Origin: Lujinxingia vulgaris
GTDB lineage: Bacteria; Myxococcota_A; Bradymonadia; Bradymonadales; Bradymonadaceae
Direction: 5' to 3'
Assembly (NCBI RefSeq): GCF_007997015.1
Contig: NZ_VOSM01000003.1
Location: 62,001-126,000 of the forward strand
Length of the DNA: 64,000 nucleotides
A program made the position numbers and the translations under genes. Shown one piece after another: positions 1 to 8,830 of this stretch. The first letter of the stretch is position 1, and every line of letters begins with the position of its first letter. Under the pieces are notes generated by a model. That model was not told the origin of the DNA. It worked only from the letters and a program-made list of their open reading frames with translations, and did no database searches.

Positions 1-152
1 TCGAGCCCGTGGGTGGCCTCGCGGCGAAAGAGCGCCCGATCGAAGTCTTCATGAGCAGCGCGCAGGAGCGTGGCGAGCTCGTCGACCAGCGCTGCGTCAA
101 ACCAGAGCTTGTAGGGTGTGCGAGTTGTCTCAGATTGGGTGCCAGCGACCAC
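1..152 (-). CDS. DNA alkylation repair-like protein, N-terminal fragment (runs off the window)
   Basis: Only the first 50 codons are present; the gene continues past the left edge. The GTG start at 150-152 is supported by a strong AAGGAGG ribosome binding site five bases upstream. The peptide has the pattern KLWFDAALVDELATLL, then AHEDFD and a Gly-Leu. This resembles the start of AlkD/AlkC-type HEAT-repeat DNA glycosylases, which typically open with a (Y/F)FD-ALV-LA stretch. Those enzymes remove alkylated bases such as 3-methyladenine. The assignment rests on a short N-terminal match, so another HEAT-like protein is possible. The gene lies downstream of a terminator, so it is probably expressed separately from the metalloprotease gene. 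Confidence 0.45.
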   Translation of the reverse strand, partial: MVAGTQSETTRTPYKLWFDAALVDELATLLRAAHEDFDRALFRREATHGL

Positions 153-266
153 GTCGGCCTCCTTGAATAAACGTCGTGATGTGGCGTGACTATGGCGAGG
201 ATGTGGGCTGAACGCAAGTGCAGTCTTTGAGGTCGTTCGTAGCGCGTAGCGGCAGGGGCGGCGCAT

Positions 267-306
267 AAAAAAGCCCGGGCCCTCCGTGTTGCGAGGGCCC
301 GGGCTT
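267..306 (-). terminator. Rho-independent terminator of the metalloprotease gene
   Basis: A perfect 14-bp stem (271-284 with 293-306, AAGCCCGGGCCCTC) with an 8-nt loop. On the minus strand it is followed by six T residues (A run at 267-272). It lies 31 bp beyond the stop codon of the gene at 338-3136. The remaining intergenic bases, 153-266, show nothing else I can support. Confidence 0.9.
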
Positions 307-337
307 ACGCTCAGGCACGTTCAGCGCCTGATCACCA

Positions 338-3136
338 TTACTCGATGTAGCTGAGCATGTTGCCGCCGGTGACCGCCGCGGTGGTGCCGGGCGGGGTGGT
401 GCCGATAAGGCACATGTTGCCGCCCACGCTCACACCGGCCGGGCAGGCGTACTGCGCGGTGAAGTAGAGCATGCCCTGCCAGATGAAGGGCTGGTGGCCG
501 GGGATGGGCTGGGCGATCTGGCAGTTTGCGCCATCAAACCAGCCATCGGGGCAGACCCCGCCGGGGAGCGCGGTGGTGTAGAGGTGCCCCTGCCAGATGA
601 AGGGGCTCACGCCGGGGGCCGGCGTGAGCACGTGGCAGTTGGCGCCGTCGTAGTTTCCAACCGGGCAGACGGGCGACTTCTGGGTGTACCAGGTGCGGCC
701 GCTGACCTGGACGTTGACCGAGGCGGGCGCGGGGGTGACCTCACAATGGTTCGGAGCCTCGGTGGCACCCATGGGTTGGCCGTTGGCCATGATCGCCGGT
801 TGCGTGCAGCGCTTAAAGCAGCTGTCGGCCGGGTTGTGAGTGCTCAGCGGGTTGAGGAAGGGGGTGCGTTTGTTGAGGAAGTGCGGGTGGACCTCGTGAA
901 TCGCCGCGAAGCGGTTAAAGAAGTCCAGCAGGTCATTGCCCTGAGCGATGGAGAAGTGGCTGCTGAAGCCCTTGCTCGGGTCGGCCTTAAAGGTCCAGAG
1001 CAGATCCCAGAAGTCGTAGTCGATGTTGCTCCAGTAGCACTGGGTGGGCAGGGTGGTCCACGGGTCGACCGGCGCGTGACCTTCCCAGCTCGCCGCGTTC
1101 CAGAACTGGAAGTTGCGGCGGGCGAAGTTGTCGGCGGTCAGAAGTTTAAGGCCGTGGGTGACGCCGTCGTCCTGGCGGATGGTGCGGTAGACGGAGTCGA
1201 GCGGGGCCTGACCTTCGCTGACGCAGGTCGCGTCGTTGGTGAGCCCGGGCATGCTCAGGGGGTTGGTCTCGGAGTTGATGTCACAATGCGCGGAGTTGAA
1301 GATCGCGCCGCAGAGCGCTTCGTGAGCGAAGTACTCGGCGAAACCTTCGAGGAAGGCCACGTTGTCGTCTTCCTGGCAGTTGTGCGTGTTCCAGCCGTTG
1401 ATGAGGCTGGTGACGATGTTGGGGATGTTGCCGCTCTTATGCTTGTAATGCCAGGTGTGGGCGGTTTCGTGGACCACCGTGGAGATGTCCCACCAGTTCT
1501 CCGAGACGAAGATGCCGTGTGCGGTGGGGAAGGGGTTGATGGGGCTGAGCACGTTGGCGGGGTTGGGCGGGGCGATGCCCACGTTATTGAAGGGCACCGG
1601 GTAGTGGAACATCACCGGCCCGTTGAAGCGCAGCCAGCTGTTCTGGGCGCCGGCGGCCTGGTCGATGCGGCGCATCGCATCAAACGATACGGCCTGCTCG
1701 CGGCGCCAGCTCTGGCCGAGGGCCCCGGGCTGGCCCGGCGCAAAGATCATGTTGCCGGCGTTGTAGCCCGAGGAACTGTGGGAGTGCCATCCGACCTCCT
1801 TGACGATGGAGAAGCCCTGCCGGAAGAGCCCGTCAAAGGAGAAGGTGTTCCAGGTGGCGAAGTGGCCGTCGCGCAGACGGTACTGGATGCGGGCCCGGCG
1901 CTTGGCCCCGGCGAACATCCCGGTGAACTTGCGGGAGATGCTAAAGCAGCCCTGGGAGTTGGTGCGCGTGGTGGCCCAGGGGCGGTAGAAGATGCCGTCG
2001 ACCGTGGTCGAGACGCGCACGTCGATGTTGTGCAGCGGCTCAATGGTAGTGTTCTGGGTGAACTCCGCCTGGTTTTCGAACTTCAGGCAGCCGGAGTACT
2101 TCCAGGTTTTGTCGGGGAAGAACCAGCCGAAGATGGGGGCGATCACAATGCCGGTGTTCCCGATGCCATCGCCGGGGGCCTGCAGCGCGAGCAGGGTCTC
2201 CGCGCTAAAGCCTTCTTCGGGGGCTTTGACACGCACGAGGTTCTCGCCGAGCTGCTCAAACTCAAGCGGTTTCTGGCTGCCGTCCTCCATGATCATCAGA
2301 GCGCGCTCGGGGCGAGCGGGGTTGGCGTATTTGAGGGTGACGGTGCCGCGCTCTTCGTCGAAGGACTCGACACTGAGCGAGCCGAAGACGCTGCGATCGT
2401 CGACGTAGTCGGTGATGAGCTCGGCCGGTGAGGCGTCTTCGTGCAGAGCGGGCATCGCGTCGAAGTTGGAGGTGATGCAGCTGCTGTGGGCCTGGAGCAT
2501 ACAGGCGACGTCGTCGGAGGCGCACTCGCGCTCGGCGCCCTCGCAGCTCAGCGGTTCATCGAGGACGGCCAGGGCGAAGACGTTGTCGCCCAGGGCCTCG
2601 AGGTCGGCGTCGGCGGTGCCGAGCAGGAGGACGCCGGCGGCAGGGAGATCGCTGGCGAGGATGCGCAGCTCGGCCATGCCTCCGTCGACCTCTTCGATGG
2701 CGTAGGAGACATCCTGAAGGCGACCGCCCGTGTCGCGCAGCTTGAGCTTAAATTCAGCGCCGGCGGCGATCAGAAGATGCAGATCGGGGCTGTTGGGGTG
2801 GCGGATGTACACCGGTTCGCGGGCGTCGGCGTAGTCGATGATGGGCCCCTGAGTGACGAGCTGGACGGGGCCGCGCGTTGCATAGAGTGGGGAGAGCGCC
2901 TCGTTGAGCGAGCGGACGTCGGCATCGGCGATCAGTCGACTGAGCTCGTCGAGGTTGCCGCGAGCGTCGGCGCCTGCCGAGGCGGTGGCGGCGACGGCCT
3001 CCAGCGCCTGGCCGGCCTGTGCCGGGGCGGTGGAGTCATCGGGGGAGGTGTCTGTGGCGTCGCCACAGGCGATCGCCGTGCAGGCCAGCAGGCCGGCGGC
3101 GATGAGGGCAGGAGAGCGCTTAAAAATGACATTCAT
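338..3136 (-). CDS. Secreted lipoprotein, putative gluzincin-type zinc metalloprotease
   Basis: 932 residues. A lipoprotein signal peptide ends in TAIAC, with the lipidated Cys at 24, so the protein is probably anchored in the outer membrane. The HExxH zinc motif is HETAH at residues 556-560. A downstream EGFAEYFA at about 597-604 supplies a plausible third (Glu) zinc ligand, which is the gluzincin pattern. A beta-sandwich-like, carboxypeptidase-regulatory-type stretch (about 345-405, with the DVRVSTTVDG and GCFSIS motifs) precedes the catalytic part. The C-terminus carries three related units of about 45 residues with the pattern CP-G-DGAN-C then PFIWQG-LY-TA. I do not recognise a named peptidase family, so substrate and activity are unknown. 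It is the last gene before a strong terminator. Confidence 0.65.
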   Translation of the reverse strand: MNVIFKRSPALIAAGLLACTAIACGDATDTSPDDSTAPAQAGQALEAVAATASAGADARGNLDELSRLIADADVRSLNEALSPLYATRGPVQLVTQGPIIDYADAREPVYIRHPNSPDLHLLIAAGAEFKLKLRDTGGRLQDVSYAIEEVDGGMAELRILASDLPAAGVLLLGTADADLEALGDNVFALAVLDEPLSCEGAERECASDDVACMLQAHSSCITSNFDAMPALHEDASPAELITDYVDDRSVFGSLSVESFDEERGTVTLKYANPARPERALMIMEDGSQKPLEFEQLGENLVRVKAPEEGFSAETLLALQAPGDGIGNTGIVIAPIFGWFFPDKTWKYSGCLKFENQAEFTQNTTIEPLHNIDVRVSTTVDGIFYRPWATTRTNSQGCFSISRKFTGMFAGAKRRARIQYRLRDGHFATWNTFSFDGLFRQGFSIVKEVGWHSHSSSGYNAGNMIFAPGQPGALGQSWRREQAVSFDAMRRIDQAAGAQNSWLRFNGPVMFHYPVPFNNVGIAPPNPANVLSPINPFPTAHGIFVSENWWDISTVVHETAHTWHYKHKSGNIPNIVTSLINGWNTHNCQEDDNVAFLEGFAEYFAHEALCGAIFNSAHCDINSETNPLSMPGLTNDATCVSEGQAPLDSVYRTIRQDDGVTHGLKLLTADNFARRNFQFWNAASWEGHAPVDPWTTLPTQCYWSNIDYDFWDLLWTFKADPSKGFSSHFSIAQGNDLLDFFNRFAAIHEVHPHFLNKRTPFLNPLSTHNPADSCFKRCTQPAIMANGQPMGATEAPNHCEVTPAPASVNVQVSGRTWYTQKSPVCPVGNYDGANCHVLTPAPGVSPFIWQGHLYTTALPGGVCPDGWFDGANCQIAQPIPGHQPFIWQGMLYFTAQYACPAGVSVGGNMCLIGTTPPGTTAAVTGGNMLSYIE

Positions 3137-3314
3137 ACAGTTGCTCCTTCCGCGGTATGCGGATGTTTTGCACCGGCGCCCCGGGCAGGGCTCCGCCAGG
3201 GCCTGTTACGATGCGTAACGGCGAAGGTGAGGAGCACGGCCCACGCGGCGACAATCGCCACGTGGCGCGGTGGTGCGGGTTATAGGAGCAGGGAAGCTTA
3301 TCTGCGGGGGGGAG

Positions 3315-3340
3315 TGCAAAATGTTTTTAAAAATAGTGCA
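3315..3340. promoter_or_regulatory. A+T-rich imperfect palindrome upstream of the metalloprotease
   Basis: The 271-bp gap 3137-3407 contains an island far richer in A+T than its surroundings. It is bounded by TGCA on both sides, with a central TTTTTAAAAA (9 of 13 pairs complementary). It lies about 180 bp upstream of the metalloprotease start. A TATAAC hexamer on the minus strand at 3279-3284 could be a -10 box, but no matching -35 is visible. A regulator site or AT-rich promoter element is an inference. No gene was seen in this gap. Confidence 0.25.
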
Positions 3341-3407
3341 ATTCTAAGGGGTTAGTCGGGGTGGGGTCCGGAGTCCTAACCGGTGGGTCAATTGTCCCCG
3401 GTGCAAT

Positions 3408-5306
3408 TTAAGTCTTCTCGTGGATATCAGAGAGCGGACCGCCCTGGCGCGAGGTGCGCAGCGCGTTGATCACAGCGAGCAGGTCGATGCCTTCCTGGGC
3501 CAGGGCCCCGGCGATGGGGGGGAGCATGCCGAAGGCGGCAAAGCCCATGCCGATCATGCTCAGCGCGATGCCGCCGACCGCGCTCTGCAGGGCGACGCTG
3601 CGCATGCGCGCGGAGATGTGCAGCAGCTCGTCCAGGTGGGTGAGCGTGGGTTCCAGCAAGACGGCGCCGGCGGCCTCGGAGGTGACCTCGTGGGCCTGGC
3701 CGAAGGCCACGCCGACTGTGGCTGAGGCCATCGCCGGCGCGTCGTTGACGCCGTCGCCGACAAAGAGGATCTGCGCGGTTTCGCTTTCCTTTCGCACAAT
3801 CGCGACTTTGTCTTCGGGGCTCTGCTCGGCGTAGGTGCGCTCGATGCCCATGAGGTTGGCCAGGTAGGCGACCTCGCGCTCACGATCGCCGCTGACGAGC
3901 AGCACCTCGTTAAAACCATGGCGAGGCTTGAGGTGCTGGATAAAGGGGCGACCATCGGCGCGGGGGGCGTCGTGAAAACGCAGGGTCGCCTGGTAGCGGT
4001 CGTCGACCAGGATGACGCACTCCAGCCCGGACTCGACCGGGGGGATGGCGTCGAGGTCGGGGTGGTTGTGTTTAGCGAGCTTGCTGCGGCTGGTGACGAC
4101 GACCTGGCGACCTTCGACATTACCGGTGAGCCCCTGTCCCGGGGGCTCGCTGACCTCGGTGGCCGGGAGTGGCGCGAGGTTGCGGGCGTCGCTGGCGCGG
4201 ATGATCGCTCGGGCCAGGGGATGCCGCGAGTAGTGCTCCAGGGAGGCGGTCAGGGCGAGGACGTCGTCTTCGCTGAGTTCCGCTCCGACGACGACTTCGG
4301 TGAGCTCGGGCTCCCCTACGGTGAGGGTGCCGGTTTTGTCGATGATGAGTGTGGTGCAGCGCGAGGCGCGCTCCAACACCCGGGGATCTTTGATGATGAT
4401 GCCGCGTTTGGCGGCCAGCGAGATCGAGCCGATGAGCGCCACCGGGATTCCGATGAGCAGGGGGCAGGGGGTGGCGACGATGACCACCGCCAGAAAGCGC
4501 ACCGGGTCGCCGCTTAAGGCCCAGGCGATAAGGCCCATGGCCACGGCCAGCGGGGTGTAGAAGGCGCCGAGCTGGTCAGCCAGGCGGCGAAGGCGAGGGC
4601 GGCGCTGCTCGGATTCTTGCATCACACGCATGATGCGGGCGTAGCGAGAGTCTTCGGGAAGTCGCGTGGCGCGGATGGTCAGGGCGTGTTCACCGTTAAT
4701 CGCCCCGGAGATCACCGCCGCACCGGGGGCCTTTGAGATCATATAGGGCTCGCCGGTGAGAAAGGACTCGTCCATAGACCCGTGGCCCTCCACAACCTCG
4801 CCATCGGTGGGGCTGGGCTCATGGGGGAGCACCACCAGAAGATCGCCCACGGCGATGTCTTTGAGCTCGATGTCGACCATCGCGTCGCCTTCGCGGCGGT
4901 GGGCGATGTTGGGCATCCGCGCGGCCAGGGCTTCCAGCACTGAGGAGGCGCGGCCGGCGGCGTAGCGCTCCAGGGCTTCGCCGCCGGAGAGCATCAGCAC
5001 GACGATGCTTCCCGCCAGATACTCTCCCAGGAGCACCGCCGAGACGATGGAGATGCCCGCGAGCCAGTCGGCGCCGAAGTTGAGCTGGCGAAGTTGCTGG
5101 AGGAGCTGCCAGATCAGCGGAATGCCTCCCAGGGTCAGCGCCGCATAGAGCGGCCAGTCCTGGAGGGCGTCGGGGCCGGGGCCGAAGCGAAAAAGAAGAT
5201 GCACCAGAATCGCCACCACAGTGAAGATGGCGATGAGGCTCTCCTGGCTGAGCCAGCTGCGTTGAAAGATCACCGGGTGCTCCAAAATTGGTATCTGTAA
5301 AAACAT
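3408..5306 (-). CDS. Heavy-metal-translocating P-type ATPase (P1B, TPC-type)
   Basis: 632 residues. Pumps a transition metal across the inner membrane using ATP. Visible motifs in order: TGEP (184-187, actuator), TPCPL in the metal-coordinating membrane helix (279-283), DKTGTLT with the phosphorylated Asp at 323, the P1B-specific His-Pro at 362-363, GDGVND (517-522), and a Gln-Glu-Gly-Ile-Asp in the last helix (604-608). There is no N-terminal CxxC metal-binding domain and no C-terminal hemerythrin domain. TPC rather than CPC together with QExxD fits, as I recall the classification, the P1B-5 group (nickel/iron suspected) better than copper or zinc pumps. The substrate is therefore uncertain. 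The gene follows the carbonic anhydrase gene after 104 bp. Confidence 0.85.
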   Translation of the reverse strand: MFLQIPILEHPVIFQRSWLSQESLIAIFTVVAILVHLLFRFGPGPDALQDWPLYAALTLGGIPLIWQLLQQLRQLNFGADWLAGISIVSAVLLGEYLAGSIVVLMLSGGEALERYAAGRASSVLEALAARMPNIAHRREGDAMVDIELKDIAVGDLLVVLPHEPSPTDGEVVEGHGSMDESFLTGEPYMISKAPGAAVISGAINGEHALTIRATRLPEDSRYARIMRVMQESEQRRPRLRRLADQLGAFYTPLAVAMGLIAWALSGDPVRFLAVVIVATPCPLLIGIPVALIGSISLAAKRGIIIKDPRVLERASRCTTLIIDKTGTLTVGEPELTEVVVGAELSEDDVLALTASLEHYSRHPLARAIIRASDARNLAPLPATEVSEPPGQGLTGNVEGRQVVVTSRSKLAKHNHPDLDAIPPVESGLECVILVDDRYQATLRFHDAPRADGRPFIQHLKPRHGFNEVLLVSGDREREVAYLANLMGIERTYAEQSPEDKVAIVRKESETAQILFVGDGVNDAPAMASATVGVAFGQAHEVTSEAAGAVLLEPTLTHLDELLHISARMRSVALQSAVGGIALSMIGMGFAAFGMLPPIAGALAQEGIDLLAVINALRTSRQGGPLSDIHEKT

Positions 5307-5389
5307 CGCGAGCCAGTACTAACGACGCGCGCTCTAAAACCCACCCCCCGATGTTTTTTGTTGGCCTGCAAAATACGGGCAGGTTTCGG

Positions 5390-5401
5390 CCCCCCCCCCC
5401 C
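5390..5401. repeat. 12-bp C homopolymer between carbonic anhydrase and ATPase genes
   Basis: Twelve consecutive C on the plus strand (a G run on the coding strand). It sits 9 bp past the carbonic anhydrase stop and 84 bp upstream of the ATPase start. Runs of this length are prone to slippage in vivo and in sequencing. Confidence 0.9.
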
Positions 5402-5410
5402 GGCACCGGC

Positions 5411-6064
5411 TCAGCGGGCCTCGCCAGGGGTCAGACTGTAGATCTCACGGACCTCGCTGAGCAGGTCTTCGAAGTTGATGTTGAGATCTTTGAGCAGGCC
5501 GCTGGAGAGGTCGTAGACCCAGCCGTGGACGGTGGGGGCGCCGCGCTCCAGGAAGTTGCGCTGCACCTCGGCGGTCTTGATGACGTTGAGGCATTGCTCG
5601 CGCACGTTGAGCTCGACCAGGCGGCGGTAGCGCTGGTCTTCGTCGGCGATGGCGTCGAGCTCTGTGCGGTGGAGGCGGTAGACGTCGCGGATCTCGCGTA
5701 GCCAGCCGTTGAGGACGCCCAGATCTTTGGACTGCATCGCGGCCATCACCCCGCCGCAGCCGTAATGGCCGCAGACGACGACGTGTTTCACTTTGAGGTG
5801 GTCGACGGCGTAGTTGATGGTGGAGGCGACGTTGAGGTCGGTGTTGACCACCAGGTTTGCGACGTTGCGGGTTACAAAGACTTCGCCGGGTTCCACGCCC
5901 ATGATCGTGGAGGCGGGTACGCGGCTGTCGGCGCAGCCGATGAAGAGGAAGTCGGGGTTTTGCTCGCGGGCCAGCTTTTCGAAGAAGGTGGGATCTTCGG
6001 CGTTGCGTTCTTCTACCCAGCGGCGGTTCAACTCAAAGATGCGCTGGTACGTCTCGTTGCTCAT
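5411..6064 (-). CDS. can: Beta-class carbonic anhydrase
   Basis: 217 residues. Interconverts CO2 and bicarbonate in the cytoplasm, supplying bicarbonate for carboxylations and buffering pH. The beta-class zinc site is complete: Cys44 and the Asp46/Arg48 dyad (CADSR), then His100 and Cys103 (HYGCGG). The start at 6064 (MSNETYQRIF) has a GGAGT ribosome binding site seven bases upstream. A longer in-frame start would run into the upstream gene and lacks family similarity. Length is normal for the family. The gene lies 29 bp downstream of the VOC protein gene and is probably co-transcribed with it. Confidence 0.93.
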   Translation of the reverse strand: MSNETYQRIFELNRRWVEERNAEDPTFFEKLAREQNPDFLFIGCADSRVPASTIMGVEPGEVFVTRNVANLVVNTDLNVASTINYAVDHLKVKHVVVCGHYGCGGVMAAMQSKDLGVLNGWLREIRDVYRLHRTELDAIADEDQRYRRLVELNVREQCLNVIKTAEVQRNFLERGAPTVHGWVYDLSSGLLKDLNINFEDLLSEVREIYSLTPGEAR

Positions 6065-6093
6065 GTTTTTACTCCAATCAGGGTTATCAGCGT

Positions 6094-6489
6094 TCAGTTC
6101 AGGCTGACCTGCCAGGAGACGCCAAAGCGGTCGTTGCACCAGCCGAAGCGCTCGCTGAAGGGGTAAGCATCCAGGGGCATCATGACTTTGCCGCACTCGC
6201 TCAGCGCGGCGAAGATGCGGTCGACCTCTTCGGTGCTCTCGCAGCGCACGAAAAATGAGATCGAGGGGGTGAAGGTGAAGCTGTGCACATCGGGGCTGTC
6301 GGTGAAGAGCAGCGATTGATTATGCACGCGAAGCTCGGCCTGCATGATCTGGCCCTCCATCTCGGGGTTGGAGGCGTCGTAGCGATCGATGCGCACGAGT
6401 TCGGCGTCATCGAAGATCGAGGTATAGAGCTCGATGGCCTCCGAGGCCTTGCCGATGAACATCAGGGAGGGGGTCAGAGTGGTGGTCAT
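6094..6489 (-). CDS. VOC family protein (PhnB / glyoxalase-like)
   Basis: 131 residues. Matches the small PhnB-like vicinal-oxygen-chelate proteins. It opens with TPSLMFIGKASEAIELY, has an inner DRIFAALSECGKVMMPL segment, and ends in the typical ERFGWCNDRFGVSWQV. The usual metal ligands of true glyoxalases are not evident, and PhnB-like proteins have no agreed enzymatic role. The start at 6489 has an AGGAG site seven bases upstream; an upstream in-frame ATG would add 63 unlike residues. It may be co-transcribed with the carbonic anhydrase gene (29-bp gap). Confidence 0.85.
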   Translation of the reverse strand: MTTTLTPSLMFIGKASEAIELYTSIFDDAELVRIDRYDASNPEMEGQIMQAELRVHNQSLLFTDSPDVHSFTFTPSISFFVRCESTEEVDRIFAALSECGKVMMPLDAYPFSERFGWCNDRFGVSWQVSLN

Positions 6490-6650
6490 GGCAGAGCTCC
6501 TGATCAGGGCGAAGGGGGGCGGATAACGCGTCCGGCGAAAATGTTGCGCCGAGACTATACGCGCATGCCCGCTCGGGTCGAGTCGCGCGCGAAGGTGATG
6601 ACGCGGCATGTAACTCGACCCGAGCTTGCTGATCCGGCTCTCGGCTATGA

Positions 6651-7820
6651 TCAGGGTCGCATCACAACCTTGACGCACTCATCCTGTTTGTCGCGGAAGG
6701 TTTTGTAGGCCTCCGGGCCATCTTCCAGGGTGAGGCGGTGGGTGATGAGGAAGGAGGGATCGATCTCGTTTTTCTCGATCCTGGCGAGCAGGGGCTTGAG
6801 GTAGCGGTGGACGTGGGTCTGGCCCATCTTAAAGGTCAGGCCCTTGCTGAAGGCGGCACCGATGGGGAGCTTGTCGATGATGCCGCCGAAGACGCCGGGG
6901 ACGACCAGGGTGCCGCCTTTGGCGCAGGCCATGATGGCCTCTCGGAGCGCGTGGGGGCGTCCGGTCTCCAGGCGCAGGGTCTGTTTGGCCTTGTCGTAAT
7001 AGTCCATCAGGCCGGTGCCGTGGGCCTCCATGCCGACGGCCTCAATGCAGGTCTGGGGGCCGCGGCCATCGGTCATCTCTTTGAGCGCTTCGAGGATGGG
7101 GTCGTCGGTGAAGTTGAGGACTTCGGCGCCGGCCTGGTGCCGGGCCATGGCGAGGCGCTCGGGCACGTGGTCGATGGCGATGACTTTTTCGGCGCCGAGC
7201 ATGTATGCGCTCTTGATGGCAAAGAGGCCCACCGGGCCGCAGCCCCACACCGCCACGGTGCTTCCCGGCTGAATGTTGGCCACATCGACGGCCTGGTAGC
7301 CGGTGGGGAAGATGTCGGAGAGGAAGAGGACGTCTTCGTCGCTGAGTGTGTCGGGGACTTTGATGGGGCCCACATCAGCAAAGGGCACGCGCACGTATTC
7401 GGCCTGGCCGCCGGCGTAGCCGCCGTAGAGGTGCGAGTAGCCAAAGATGCCGGCTGGCGAGTGACCAAAACTGCGCTCGGCCATCCAGGCGTTGGGGTTG
7501 GAGTTGTCGCAGAGCGCGAACTCGTCGGTGTGGCAGTGATGGCAGTGGCCACAGGCGATGGGGAAGGGGACGACGACGCGGTCGCCGACCTTTAAGTTTT
7601 GCACCTCGGGGCCGACCTCGACGACCTTGCCCATGAACTCATGGCCCAGGATGTCGCCGGACTCCATGGTGGGGATGTAGCCATCGTAGAGGTGCAGGTC
7701 GGAGCCGCAGATGGCGGTGAGGTTGACCTCGATGATGGCGTCGTGAGGGTTAATGATCGTGGGATCGGGGACTTCCTGGAGGCGGACGTCTTCTTTTCCA
7801 AACCAGCAAAGCGCGCGCAT
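6651..7820 (-). CDS. Zinc-dependent alcohol dehydrogenase (formaldehyde dehydrogenase-like MDR)
   Basis: 389 residues. Medium-chain dehydrogenase with a catalytic zinc site at Cys38, His60 and Glu61 (GHEF). A structural zinc loop has Cys90, Cys93, Cys96 and Cys104. A Rossmann NAD(P) fingerprint (WGCGPVG) lies at 192-198. The extended insert and the phrase [12 protein letters not shown] are typical of the glutathione-independent formaldehyde dehydrogenase-like branch; the true substrate is not readable. It lies 66 bp downstream of the SRPBCC protein gene on the same strand. I recall these two families occurring side by side in other genomes, often in stress contexts, so a shared transcript is likely. 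Confidence 0.9.
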   Translation of the reverse strand: MRALCWFGKEDVRLQEVPDPTIINPHDAIIEVNLTAICGSDLHLYDGYIPTMESGDILGHEFMGKVVEVGPEVQNLKVGDRVVVPFPIACGHCHHCHTDEFALCDNSNPNAWMAERSFGHSPAGIFGYSHLYGGYAGGQAEYVRVPFADVGPIKVPDTLSDEDVLFLSDIFPTGYQAVDVANIQPGSTVAVWGCGPVGLFAIKSAYMLGAEKVIAIDHVPERLAMARHQAGAEVLNFTDDPILEALKEMTDGRGPQTCIEAVGMEAHGTGLMDYYDKAKQTLRLETGRPHALREAIMACAKGGTLVVPGVFGGIIDKLPIGAAFSKGLTFKMGQTHVHRYLKPLLARIEKNEIDPSFLITHRLTLEDGPEAYKTFRDKQDECVKVVMRP

Positions 7821-7886
7821 GGGGGCTCCGTGGCAAAGGGATAAGCGTCAGAGTATGCCGGGATGAGGGGTGTGACCCGGGGAGGT

Positions 7887-8681
7887 TCAGCGGTTGGTGA
7901 GCATGCTCAACCCCTGCTCACGGTTCTGTGTGCCGCCGTAGGGTTGACCGCGTACTGTGGCGACTTCTCCGGCTTCGGCGAGTTGTTTGAAGGCGCGCAA
8001 TTCCTCGCGGAGGATCTGCTCGGGGATGGCTTTGAAGAAGCGCTCGATCGCGGCGCCGAACTCCCCGCCGGGGGGCTGGTAGCGCAGGCGCAGGTGCACG
8101 CGGGTTTGCCCATCGTCCAGGTTGAAGAAGCTGACCACGCCGGAGCTCACAAGCTCGGAGCCTTCGATGGAGCGCCAGGCGATGAGCTCGTCTTGTTTGT
8201 CTTCGGTGATCTCGGCGTTCCAGCACAGCTCCATATCGCCCGGCACCTTTGCCACCCAGCGGGTGAGGCGTTCGCCGAGGTGCTCGACGCGTTTGATGTG
8301 GCGGAAGAAGCGGGGGATCTGCTCCGGGTCGCGCCACATGTGGTAGAGCTCGGAGGCGGGGCGAGCGATGGTGGTGGTGATGTCGATCTCGACGGGCTCG
8401 GTGGCGGCGGTGTTGGCCAAAAGACGTTTAAATCCTTTGTCGAAGCCGGGTTTGAGGCCGGTGTAGATCAGGCCTGCGCCGGCGGCGGCAAAGAGGATCT
8501 GCTTGAGGCCGTGCTGGCGGGCGATGGCCCAGGTGGCCATGGCCGTGCCGACGCCGATTGCCGGCCAGCCCAGCTCCTGGAGGCCGGGCTCGGTGTCGGG
8601 GGAGGCGGTGCGCTCAAGGGCGCGCTCCTCCTCTTCGATCATCGGTGTGTGCTGGGCGTGATTGGTCGACGTTTGAACCAT
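7887..8681 (-). CDS. SRPBCC family (polyketide cyclase/START-like) protein with N-terminal membrane segment
   Basis: 264 residues. After a polar, acidic start there are two short hydrophobic stretches (about 41-50 and 61-75) that resemble the DUF2892 membrane module. The rest is an SRPBCC lipid-binding fold beginning at EIDITTTIARPASELYHMW and passing through RFFRHIKRVEHL and a VSFFNLDDGQTRVHLRLRY strand region. Function is unknown; members bind hydrophobic ligands. The gene lies directly upstream of the zinc alcohol dehydrogenase. The C-terminal tail (QPYGGTQNREQ) is polar and probably disordered. The 149-bp region upstream (8682-8830) shows no gene. Confidence 0.8.
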   Translation of the reverse strand: MVQTSTNHAQHTPMIEEEERALERTASPDTEPGLQELGWPAIGVGTAMATWAIARQHGLKQILFAAAGAGLIYTGLKPGFDKGFKRLLANTAATEPVEIDITTTIARPASELYHMWRDPEQIPRFFRHIKRVEHLGERLTRWVAKVPGDMELCWNAEITEDKQDELIAWRSIEGSELVSSGVVSFFNLDDGQTRVHLRLRYQPPGGEFGAAIERFFKAIPEQILREELRAFKQLAEAGEVATVRGQPYGGTQNREQGLSMLTNR

Positions 8682-8830
8682 AGGAGTCTCCCCGGATCCG
8701 AAGTCATTGGTGTGACCGTCGCGTCGATGCGAGGGCCGACCAGGTGTCGGGTGGTCCTATGAAAGGTAGAAGCAAAACGCCCGGCCCCAAGCACTTTGCC
8801 GGCGCGAAGGACCGCGCCTGCTGCGGCGCG

